From contig CM024187.1 in assembly GCA_013433145.1 (NCBI GenBank), positions 12,044,826 through 12,108,825 of the forward strand: a stretch of 64,000 nt of DNA, written 5' to 3'. The position numbers were made by a program, and so were the translations under genes. Within the stretch, counting starts at the first letter, position 1. Every line of letters starts with the position of its first letter. The DNA comes from Ascaris suum (Eukaryota; Nematoda; Chromadorea; Rhabditida; Ascarididae). The notes beneath the pieces were generated by a model. That model searched no databases and had not been told where the DNA came from. It saw only the letters and a list, made by a program, of their open reading frames with translations. Below are positions 47,009 through 64,000 of this stretch, piece by piece.

Positions 47009-49183
47009 CTCATAATAGCATTAATGCAGCACAATCATTTACGCCTCAGAAGTTGCGCATAGTGCACGGGTACATGGATCGTGTAAAATGCAACAATCTT
47101 GAGTGAATTTGAGTGGCGAACTGCTGAGCATTCGCAGTCAACACTCTTCCACGCTTAGTACTGAGAGCATTGAAATCTACTGTACTTTTGCTGTAAATTC
47201 TCGGCGGCTCTCGTCAAAGTAAATTGCGTTTATTGAAATCTAAGTGCTTAGTAGCGGAAATCCGAGCATATCACTCTTATCTCAATCTCGGCAAGTTTTG
47301 GAGGGTTTCTTAAAAAACTTCAAAAAAAACTTCCCCATTTAAAAATGTTACCGCAAATATTTTAATTCAAATCGCTAAATCGTGATCGGATAATTCGTTT
47401 GTTTGGGCTTAATTCTGCAACACAATTTCGTAACAAACGACGCGCTCGATATGTGAGCGTTTTGATTGACGGCGTTACAAAGTGTATCTTATCTTCCCAG
47501 CACATACTTGGGACTTTGATGGTTGTAGCCAATCTTATATTGTGAATATCTTTCTTGCTTGATAAACTCTCTTATCCTGTACCAATTGGTACGTTGGTGA
47601 CTGCTTCAGTTGTAGTCTTTTTTTTTATCGTGTAACGTTAAGCGTTCGTCCATACACGCAGCGAAGCGTGCCGAAGTATAATGTTTGCTCCATCATTAGT
47701 GCAAATAAAATCGAAAATTGTTTCATTTAGTTGTTAGCTCTTTGTAACTCCTAACTGTAGAATTACAGGATCGAATTTCATAGGCGTCGTAACAGCCATG
47801 ATCCCAGTAAATGGCCTCTAGTCTTAGCTGTGCGCATAGGCTCAGGTTACGATTTTGTTTTACGTTTAACAGTTTAAAATCAAATGATATCTGAACATCT
47901 CTTTCGTCATAACGCTCTGTGACATTTTGTCGGGGGCGCAAATGTCGGATGCATAGTTGGTGCGGAATCAAATCTGTGATGTTACACGAGGATGTTAATG
48001 TGTCAACATTCCCACATGCATGTTTATATATGCATATATATGCATGTGCACGTGTTTTTGCGTATTAGATTTTCAAGTATGTGCATATTTGCGCACATAG
48101 GTATACATACATGTATACATGCCCACAACGAATGTGTACTTATATAAGGTGCTTGGGAGGAAACTATGCTGCATCCACAACCAACCTGGAGATGTAAAGT
48201 TTTTTTTCAAGTGGGATAGGGATAGTTGTCATAATTTAGAAACTTAGACAGTTCTCGCTATACCTGAAGAAATACAAAACAACTGTCATTTTTTCTGAGA
48301 TAAAAGACCATAGTGTTCAAATGTTTTAATACGGGTCCGAGAACAAACGCTTGGGAAGAGTATGGCGCACTTTTTGCCTGAAAGCGGGGTTGGTCATTAC
48401 ATTATAATACGCGAGCATAGGGCGCTGCTATGATTACCTACCCTCACAGGCCTCCCAGTGGCAATTCGCTAACACCTTGTCTGGCTTAGACTCCTCTCAT
48501 CAAACCACAAGCCGTCAATTCTGACCTGCTTATCAGGAAGGCTGACTCCAGTGCGTGCACGAAACCATGGGTGTAGTCACTTAATTTCGCCATCGCCTCC
48601 CTACCCCTTCCTTACCCCCCCCCCCCGCTCCAAGCCTCTCCCCAGACCGCACTGTGCAACTTCCCGCCTATTTTCGTCCGTTTGCTTTAGTGACTCGTTT
48701 GTGGTTGTGCATCAGTAACATTTATCGCTATGCTTTTTTCCCTATCCTACCTCTAACAAGAAAAGTTCGGGAACCCGTCGTGGAGGGAACGAAAAATTTC
48801 TGGCTGTGCCATGGCAAGTGCTAATTTTGTATCTTGAAGAAATAAACTTATTGTTATGTCTTAAGACATTTCAACCATTTGCATTCCGGTGCTAATGGAT
48901 TGAACCGATTTTCAGTGTACAGCTCGGGTGTGATTTGGCATGGTTCTTTTCGAGCGGTTGCCGCCTAAGTTGGTGTATTTTCATGACGGATTTCGATCAA
49001 AGGACAACTTGTACAGTGGTCTAAATAATAGTCCACGAACAGGTCCGTCGTTCCTCTATCTTTCCTGAAAGGTTTATATAAATTTCTTGTCTTTATATTC
49101 TAGTCTATCAATAGCTTCTTCTTGACGCTGTTGAAGCCGAAAATTTTTTCGCCTTTTGATCGCTCAGTTAGGTCCCCGCTTCA

Positions 49184-49185
49184 GA
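49184..49185 (+). promoter_or_regulatory. Probable spliced-leader acceptor of the XK-related gene
   Basis: The AG of ccccgcttcag lies 3 bases before the ATG. No coding exon is seen upstream, so this is either a trans-splice site or the acceptor of a 5' UTR intron. It parallels the VPS11 start. Confidence 0.5.
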
Positions 49186-49188
49186 ATA

Positions 49189-55858
<6,670 letters not shown>

Positions 55859-58800
55859 TCACCAACTGAACTATTGCTTCTTCCTTTCTTTTCATCCACA
55901 GAAAAAATTTTTCAAACATCTCACTTCAGTGTTTAAATTTCCGATGAATTTGAAGTTTTGACGAGCAATGCAAAAATTTTAATCCTTTGTTGAGGGGACG
56001 TTTCTTTTTTCGTAAAATCTGTGAATGACATTTCTTTGCATTTAGTTGTTCATATCTTGTCAGCCTCTTTTTGCCTTCATATTTGTTCTTTCTGCACATG
56101 TATACGTACAATACTGCAGTAGCTGTTAACGATTTAAGCCTTACATTGTTTTCTAACGATTTCTTTTTGTTACCCATCGGAATTTATGCTCCTGTTTTTC
56201 TAAATTCAGTCTTTTACAAAGAGAATAATATTTTGGAGGTATATATTTTGTGTGGAGAGATCTGCACAAGTTCATTTTTGTCTGTTTGTTTGATAAAAAA
56301 TTTATTTAATTTTCGCAAGATTTAGCCCCTTTTTTGCACGAGCCTCTCGATTCTTTGAGTCCTACATCGTGAGATATGAGTAGAATGAACTTTGCTTGTT
56401 TTTTATTCATTGTGCATTTTGGATGTATAAAAGTGCGTGCCTTCGACATGAAAGCATAAATTTGCTTCCGTGTCTTAGATGATAATGGTCGTTGGTGTGC
56501 TCTCTTAGAACAAAATTTAATGGTGAAAGCCTTGGTCGTAATTCTTGGTCTTTTCATAGTTTATCGAAGCTAGTGGTCTTGAAGAGTGCTTAAAACCTAT
56601 CGTCTTCTGGAAACGTCACTGAAAGCGACCTACTTTCATTGACCACATATACCTACGTTATGAGTTTTCGTTGAAATCTGTGCACTGTCTCTTAGCCTTA
56701 GTTTCCATGTTATTGATCTCGTTGAACGATTTCTGTTTGAATTTTGGGGTGCATTTGAGGGATATTATATATGGCAGCTATTGAGACTGATTAATAGACT
56801 CTCCTTTCGCCTATTCGCCCTCCCCCCGTCCCCTCTCCATCTTTCGCTGTTGAGATTTCAGGCTAGCAGAAGTGAAAGAAATGTCGACTCCTTTCTAATT
56901 TTGAGACCCTTGCCAAAATTCTTTTTTGCCGCTGGCTCCGTTCCAACGTGTGACATAAACCAGGTTGAATCCAGATCTGGTCTAAGGGATGATAGGCTAA
57001 TGTAATAGCTTTTTGAAGGTATCGCGTTGACCAGTCAGTAAAACGTTCATATGATACGAATATATCAGGTAGTTGCATAATATCAAAGTTATTAGCAGTG
57101 AACTCTTTCACCTATAGGGGGTCCTGTGCAATTCGAAATCCCTTATTGGCTTTATTGTAGGGTGCAAAGTGAAAAAAGAAAACGTTTCTTCATTGTCAAA
57201 AGTGCATTCGTCGTGTCTTTTTTTTTGTTTTCGGATTTATTGAAAAGTTGTTCAATAATGACTCGTTGATAATGGTGCTAATTGAGTTGCGACATCGATT
57301 CTTATGCCGACTTTAATTTTTGTTCTTTTTCTAATCATTGCTCTGCGGTGATTCCTCTTTCCTCATATCGCCTTTTGTTAGCATTTAAGGTTGTAAATTC
57401 GTTGTCCGTTGCTTTTTCTTTTAATAAAAATTTTCAATCTTTTTCGTTTTTCACGCGTTGTGTATGTAGTAGCAGTCGTATATTAACGATGCCCACTGCT
57501 GAAAGTCCCGCATCCAAATTCCAAAGACGATAGTTCCCAACCAAGCATATTTCGTCTTCACGGATCGATTTGTTAGCCAATAATTCCTAGAAAGAGCAGC
57601 AGTTGAAGTGTTCCATTTCCGAGGTGTTGTCCAAAATTTGCCCAACCTCAACTCTTGTTGCAGTATAGCAAAAGCCATGCCTTGGAACTTGGTAGTTGAA
57701 GGTACGCCTATGTCCAAGCCATCAGATAAAGTCTCAATCTCTGGCGCATTACTGCAATTATCCAGTCCCATAATTTCAGTTGTAATGCACCACTGGTCAA
57801 GAAGACCTCAGCCTCGAAGGTAAACAAGGAAAGGTTTCGGTTGGTGGGTCAGGCACCAATCCTTCTCTCCAGGCTTGCTCCAAGTTTCAGCGCATCATAA
57901 CATGTGTCGTTATACTGCAGTGGTTATTAATGTACTATTGTGAAACATGAATTTTCGCCGAAACCTGCTCCTAACTTTTGTTGTTATCTAGCAGCGATCA
58001 TGAAACTTCATTTTTATAGTTAGCTAATTAGGCTATGTGGAACGTCACAGCCTTTGCTATAATGCAGTGATCGTTGTGCAACTTACTCAGGAAGTAAGGC
58101 GTGAGTGCTTTCGCCTGTAACTGCAAGGAGATTCCGGTTTTTGTAATACCTTTTCAACGTTGGTTTTCAGAGTCGTTTATGAAGCCTGCCGAGATGTACC
58201 CCTTGTTCCATGCCGTATGGCGCACTTCCTCAACCAGCTGGTTGGCGAGCATTTTGCCATCATTGGGCGAGCGGAGAGGGGTGGAGAGGGAGGTTTTAGA
58301 AAAATTATGGACGCGTAGTTCACTGTTACGAAGAATCGACGCTACTGACTTGCTCAGTCCAGCATGCAGTATAGTTTCAAAGTTATTTCGTTGTACCAAC
58401 TTGCTTCCCTCATTCACCCGAGCCGATTTGCATCTGTTTTTACTGTAAAAAAGGCGAGCATATTGTGCCGGTTTTGTTTTCATGAAGGAATTGCAATAGA
58501 CACGTACATGCCTAAAACAGATAGGTAACTTCAGAATGCAGTTATTTCGGAAGCAACTCTGCATTCGATTGCATAATGTTTTCGACACGAGTGAACAATT
58601 GAGAATTCCCATACATAAGCGCTATTTCGGATGTCTTTATCGTTTCGCATCCATCGATTTTCAGTTGCGGATGATTGACTTCATTGAAAGAACGCACGTC
58701 AAATCGCTAGTTATAATGAAGAAGATGCAGGAGATTATTGTAAATTTGTTGTGGGTTGTGTTCGGCAAACAAATTATTGCTAATTCGGTACTTCACTCGC

Positions 58801-61800
58801 TGTTCAACTTGCTTCTTTTTTAAAACAACCTATTCTTCAAGAGTAATTTACTCTTTCGAAGTAATGGTAATATACTCGTCGACTTTAATGCCTCACATGC
58901 AATAACGCTGCATTTGATATGTGGGAGAGTTAGCGCTATTGCGATCATTTTTGTTACGCATTCCTATTGCAGGAGGTTCTGAATGAAACTTATATCCATC
59001 TTTTTGTGGCACAGCATTTATTTTACGCTGTTATGAAGTTGCGTTCGCAAAACGTATTACGGCTAAATCGTTTCTTTGCCTGCTTTTCTCTGTTTATGTC
59101 CGTCCGGTGATTTTTGTTTCGTCCAATATGAGAGCCGCGAAACGGGAGCAGCAAAATTTCCTGTATGTTACTTAACCTCTACCATTTTCCAGTATTCGGT
59201 GCGAAAGACACTAAAATGCGCACGTAGAAAAGTGGGAGGCGCACAATAATTTTCATGCATTTTGCAACTAATCAGGCTTGTTTTGCACCGATTCGTCCAC
59301 TGCACATGTGAGAGCCAGCCGCACTAATGCGCCCGTTTAATTGTTCAGTGATAATTTATGCAGCTACTTGGTCTGGAAGAGCGAGGTTGTTTAAAAATAG
59401 CGCGTATCGTGCCAACCTCTCTGGCGCGCTTTAACACCTGTTTTGGTTTCAACTGTTTTTTTTTTTTGGCAATAGCTTTAAATGGCCCACGTGATTCCCG
59501 TTTATTCTTGGAACGTTATACTTGCGTTGCTTTTCGCACTTCTTTGTTTCAAATTTCTTTTCGGGAAATTTAGCGGCTCACTATTTTGGTCAAAATGAGT
59601 TGAAATTTGAGATTTAAAATTACTGCAAATGGTTTTTTTGAGTTAGCTACAAATGGTGAACGTTAGTTGGAGGAGGAAACCATCGAAGATGATGAGAACT
59701 GTGCTTTTTCCGCTCTAAAATCTTCGTGTTTTTTCAATACCTGGCTGCGGTTCACGCTCTGAAAACCCTGCGGTTTGCGGTTAATTTTTTTCTTTCCCTA
59801 TTAGGCGAAGTTGAGAGAGTTGCCCATGTGGAAGTAAAGTTTAGTCGTGTTGTCACTGTTTTAGCTGCTTGTGGTCACCCTTCCGCTGCTATGTTTAAGC
59901 TTTTTAAAAACTTTTCCTGATCCAACTAATTAAACTTGCGTAACTCACCTTAACTGCTAAGCTTATGTTCGCCGATAAATTTAAATGAGTTTAATTGAGT
60001 GAAGTCACTGGGTTACTTGGCTCGGAAAAGCTGCCAATTGCACTGACGTTGGGATAACCTATGAGTGTCCACTTTTCCAGTTATTTTCATGCTTTATGCC
60101 GTAAGAACTGCTATTACATTCTGAAGGCTCATCCTGGAACATTAGTCAATAGTAAACCGCCTACAGAGTTGTCAGATTCGGCACTAAAAGCCGTCAATTT
60201 TCGCACTTCAAAAGTGAGCGATCCAATTTGCAGACGCAACAAAACAATAGGAACATTTCAACCTAGCGTTTAGAGATTACAGTAATACGTATATGTACAG
60301 TAGTTGTTACAGTAGTCGCGATAATCGTTCGACTACCTACACTGACTAAGGTAATCCAAGCACAGGTGTGAGAACGGTGTGTATTAGTTGGATGAATGTG
60401 ATGGAAATCGCTCACACGAAAGCGGTCAATGAAAGACATTGTTATTTGTAAATTGTTTATGCATGCAGGAGGCACATTGAGTACATCATATAACAAGCAT
60501 GCCGCAACAATCGTCCTTTATGAGAGGGCGGTTGAAGACGCAAAACTGATAATGGGCCGCTCCATCGAAATCCCTCAGCGTGTGGTCCGTTCTCGAACGA
60601 CTGTTCAGGTCGACATGTCTCCACATAGTCTGCGTATGTATCGCGTCCTCAACGTATATCCCCATAGCCATAAAGACGCCAGTCTCAGCTATCGTTTTTT
60701 ATCGGCAAAACGCAAACAATGCGTTTTTACTCGAAGTGCATCGGAACAATATTGATAGAATGTGAAAAAAAAGATATATATTACAGATATTATGCATCAA
60801 AGTTCTAATTTTACAGTTTTGCTGATCCGCGCAGAAAATAAAGCATCATTTCGCGCTCACATCGATTTCCTCCGAGCAACGCAACTACTTTTCCTACTAG
60901 CATCTTGCCGTCTTAATTTTCATACCAATGCTAATGGTGGTATTGTTTACGTATCTGTCGAATCAACATTCGTCTATCGCCTGAATAGTGGAACTGCGAC
61001 CGCCACACTTTTTTGCATAAAATGGACGATTACTCGTTTAGGGTGTGAATTTAGCATTTTAAATGCGGAAGTTAAATATTTTCGCTTTGTAACTTCATGC
61101 ACACTGGAAAGGCTTTCGAAGGAGTCTACTTTGTTTCCTAACAACAGCTTGTAGACGCGCTGGGCAAGCTTTATTGCTCGTCTGGTTGAACGCGTTCGAC
61201 AATTCCATTATGAATTTAGCACATCCAACAAAACGGCCCAATTTTGCGAATTTCGAGCGAACAATTTAAAAACAAAAGCAAAACGGATGCAAAAAGAAAA
61301 CAACAAAACAGCCCTGTTGAATAAAACGAAGCAGAATTTTCTCTACCTTTCGATGCTTTGATGCGCAGTTGCAGTTACGTCTTAGAGCATGAGGTTGAAT
61401 AACTCAAGTTTTTGACTGCATTTTGTTTAGTGCACTCCGTTCAGAGACGAAGGTCATGTCTGATCGACTGACCCTAGCAGCGAAAGTGGTTTCGAAGGTG
61501 TGTAGATTGCTGCAAGATTGTAATGCAAAATTTTCCCCACCTTGTTTTATATGATCGTTATAGAAGCATCATAGGTAGCATACTCCTATGCATGTAAATT
61601 TTTTCACTAACAGGGCCTGTTGCTCCTATTCGCTTTAAAAATGTGTTTCAGGGTGCTTTAAGTGAACGCTGCACAAGTTATTTATGGATGTTTAGTTTTT
61701 TTTCCACCACAGCATTGCTTGAACTGCTGTGTTGCAGGGATGAGTACAGTGCCGCTAGAGGATATCTAGAAGCGCAGAGCTGAAGCATGAAGCGGTTCCC

Positions 61801-64000
61801 GACCTGTTTTCTGTGAAATCTTTTGGGTGGCTAACTAGCAACACGCAATCCAACTGGTAATGCTCATCTGCCAGGTGGTGCTCCCTTTGTGGATACTTGC
61901 CGCGGCATCCCTCGCCGCTGTATAACAAATACGCGTCACACCGAACGTACAAACTCACTGCTCCAGTGCTTGCTTGCCACTACAGTATTGCGCCGCGCGG
62001 GCCTCATACTCGGCTACCGTACGTCAGCGTCACTCGTTGCATTTATAAAGCAAATCAGTGTTATTTTCGTTGAATCGACCGTTCAGTGCTAGCTTTATTC
62101 TTTGACTTTCCCACCAACATATGAATTTGAGTAAAATCGTCCTCAAATGAAAGCACTGCTTGCACCAATCGGCGCAGCAATTTTAAACCTCGTTCCCTAT
62201 TTCAGAGCCATGGCGTGCGTCAAGCCTAATTTTCACTCATCTGTGTTTTATTAGACTGGTAATAAGGTTAATCCGAGTTCGCAAAGATGGGGCACTTTAA
62301 CATTTCATGAAGGCTGATCGATTTTAATGGTTTTGATAGATAGACGGTAACTGCAGAGTTAATTGAAGGAATTGGAGGGTTGAAAGTGGGATTGAGCTGT
62401 GTACAGCGTGTTGTAATGAATGCTGGCATATATATTTTGCAGATGCCGGCATGTAGGTTGTCGGACGCAGCTGACTACTTCGTTGGCTGGTGCCGTCAGA
62501 TGAACATTGAAAGCTGTCGCGCTGTGCGTCAATCAAATTGTTGGCTCAATCAAAAGCCAGACACGCCTCATGTTGTCAAATATTTTGCCCTACCTGCATA
62601 CGAAAACAACTAGTACATATATACACAAACAGACTCATTTCCGCTCCTCTATTGCTTCACTTTTCTCATTTCACTTCATGCACGTTTCACGGAAATTGAG
62701 TAACGCAAAGCACTTTTAAATCCTAAATTTGAGTCATTTGCATTTCCGGTGAGACGTTTACATTAACACATGGTTGTCTTACGATGGGAACACTTCGTCA
62801 GCAAACTTGCAGGGAATTGCAAGAAATTAGGGAAACGATATAGCAAGTTAGGTAATGGCACCAACTCAAACGAACCGCCACGCGGCAGCGACGGATGTGT
62901 TACCGTGTGAACGCGCCACTCCAAAAAGAGGGTTGTTGTTGTTGCTCGAGTGCGACATTTTAGCAGTTAATTCCCGAAGGAGAACATTCCTCATACTTAG
63001 ATGCTCGGGAATGGCTTTTCCACTTACGTTAATTTACACCATTAGTTGATTTAAGTGGAATATTTCAGAAAATGTTTCAGCATTTATCTTCTCGAATGTA
63101 TACATCAACGTTATTTTCCGACTGATGACTCTTTCAAAAACTGCTCATAACGCAGTTAGAAGTAAAGACTATTCTACCTCTGTGGAAGCACTTCGCTCAT
63201 TTAATTCCACTTAGTGTCTCAACATACTTAACAACGGTTATGGTGCGGGTTGCTTAATCTATGACCTCTAATGTAAAGGTAATTTCGCTTTTTTGTGCTT
63301 TGAAAAAATTGACTGCTTTAAAAAGCTTTTTTACATTCTATTTTGCTTATAAATAAAATATTTTGTAAAATGCAGATATGTGTCTAATGCCTATAGCCAT
63401 CCCAAGCAGTAATGCTCTATAGAGGAGCCATATCCTTCTTGTTTAGAAATATTTCCTCTACAGTAGTGAGGTTCGCACTCTATTTCGATTCTTTATAAAG
63501 CATTTTTTTCGTTCTGCGATTCTGACTGATGGAATTTTATTTTTCAAGAGAGGAAGATCAAAACTTCAATTTGATTGCAGTTACTGAATTTGTCTGTCTT
63601 CAATGGAAAAAAATTAAAACGTAGAGCAATGGGGTGAAAATTTCAATTTTTTGATTTTCTAAGTAATTATTGAGAATTCAACGAAAAGAACGTTTTAAAA
63701 TTGTTTAGAAGTTTTTTTGACTTTTTGAAAGTTTGAAAATTGAAGATTGATTCAAGGATTTGCTGTGGAAAAAAGAGTAGTTTTGAAAAAGTTTCCACGG
63801 GACTATTTTTATTCCACATTTTCCACTTTTGTTGAATTATTTGCAGTACTTATTCTTGCGGTTATTTGGGTGCACAAATTGATTCTGAGGAGAGAGTGTT
63901 TTTTTAGAAAGGAAGCTTTTATACTCAATGGTTTCCACTTCCACAAATATTTCCCGTCTATTTCCGCCTGCACTGATTTCCCATCTCAGATGCGCTATAC
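55859..64000. other. 8.1 kb downstream of the XK-related gene, no supported gene
   Basis: The left end holds the presumed 3' UTR of the XK-related gene. The rest is AT-rich, often T-rich on the plus strand, with open frames up to 152 codons but no recognised domain and no splice chain I could close. A stretch at 57451-57771 is almost open on both strands. No tRNA, rRNA or snRNA was recognised. Coding parts of a gene continuing beyond 64000 cannot be excluded. Confidence 0.4.
58154..58612 (-). CDS. Unrecognised 152-aa ORF
   Basis: An ATG-to-TGA frame. The N-terminal half is basic, Ser/Cys-rich and nearly free of acidic residues (for example FSKTSLSTPLRSPNDGK further on), which would suit a mitochondrial presequence. 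No family is recognised. No neighbouring exon can be joined in phase. Frames of this length are expected by chance a few times in the window, so this is a weak call. Confidence 0.15.
   Translation of the reverse strand: MGILNCSLVSKTLCNRMQSCFRNNCILKLPICFRHVRVYCNSFMKTKPAQYARLFYSKNRCKSARVNEGSKLVQRNNFETILHAGLSKSVASILRNSELRVHNFSKTSLSTPLRSPNDGKMLANQLVEEVRHTAWNKGYISAGFINDSENQR

Larger units (their letters stand above)
45902..49188. other. Spacer upstream of the XK-related gene
   Basis: About 3.3 kb with no gene I can support. It contains the long open frame listed separately (46421-47008), a cluster of short palindromes built from atgcat, tatata and gtatac phrases at about 48010-48120, and a C12 run at 48615-48626. 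The promoter of the XK-related gene should lie at the right end. Confidence 0.35.

Noticed and set aside
56863..57111. Minus-strand exon-like stretch (NFDIMQLPDIFVSYERFTDW)
   Set aside because: It has an acceptor and a donor, but I could not join it in phase to any neighbouring stretch or to a family.
57451..57771. 106-codon minus-strand frame, almost open on the plus strand too
   Set aside because: Looked at as a transposon or antisense gene; no known motif, and no phase-consistent neighbour exon. Too short to exceed chance.

Overview
The window is eukaryotic nuclear DNA from an invertebrate animal, most likely a nematode. By eye it is AT-rich. Genes are broken into many short exons by GT-AG introns, and several acceptors read TTTCAG or similar. 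TTTCAG/CTTCAG sites sit 5 and 3 bases upstream of two start codons, as expected for spliced-leader addition. The protein set (VPS11, NOG1, RRP8 and a CED-8/XK-related scramblase) fits a metazoan. A Trichuris/Trichinella-type (clade I) worm is my inference; the species cannot be read from the sequence.

Layout. Three genes lie head to tail on the minus strand. NOG1/GTPBP4 (40919 to 30710, 13 exons, 641 aa) is followed by RRP8 (28671 to 23220, 7 exons, about 348 aa with one apparent frameshift) and VPS11 (20883 to 2699, 22 exons, 984 aa). A single plus-strand gene, a CED-8-like XK-related protein (49189 to 55858, 9 exons, 429 aa), is divergent from NOG1. All four exon chains were assembled by hand. 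Exon phases agree throughout except at the RRP8 frameshift. One intron, in VPS11, has a GC donor.

Between NOG1 and the XK-related gene (41-49 kb) is an accessory region. It holds an LTR-like block with a TATA box and poly(A) signal on the minus strand, an 18-bp tandem repeat that ends in a 26-bp perfect hairpin, a GC-rich hairpin-rich block, and a possible small two-exon gene. The last 8 kb (56-64 kb) and the first 2.7 kb hold no gene I can support well.

Function. VPS11 is a core subunit of the HOPS/CORVET endolysosomal tethering complexes. NOG1 and RRP8 both act in nucleolar large-subunit ribosome biogenesis. The XK-related protein should be a plasma-membrane phospholipid scramblase acting in apoptotic cell clearance. 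The most notable single feature is the VPS11 tail: four NPF motifs follow the conserved family C-terminus, which suggests a direct link to EH-domain proteins.
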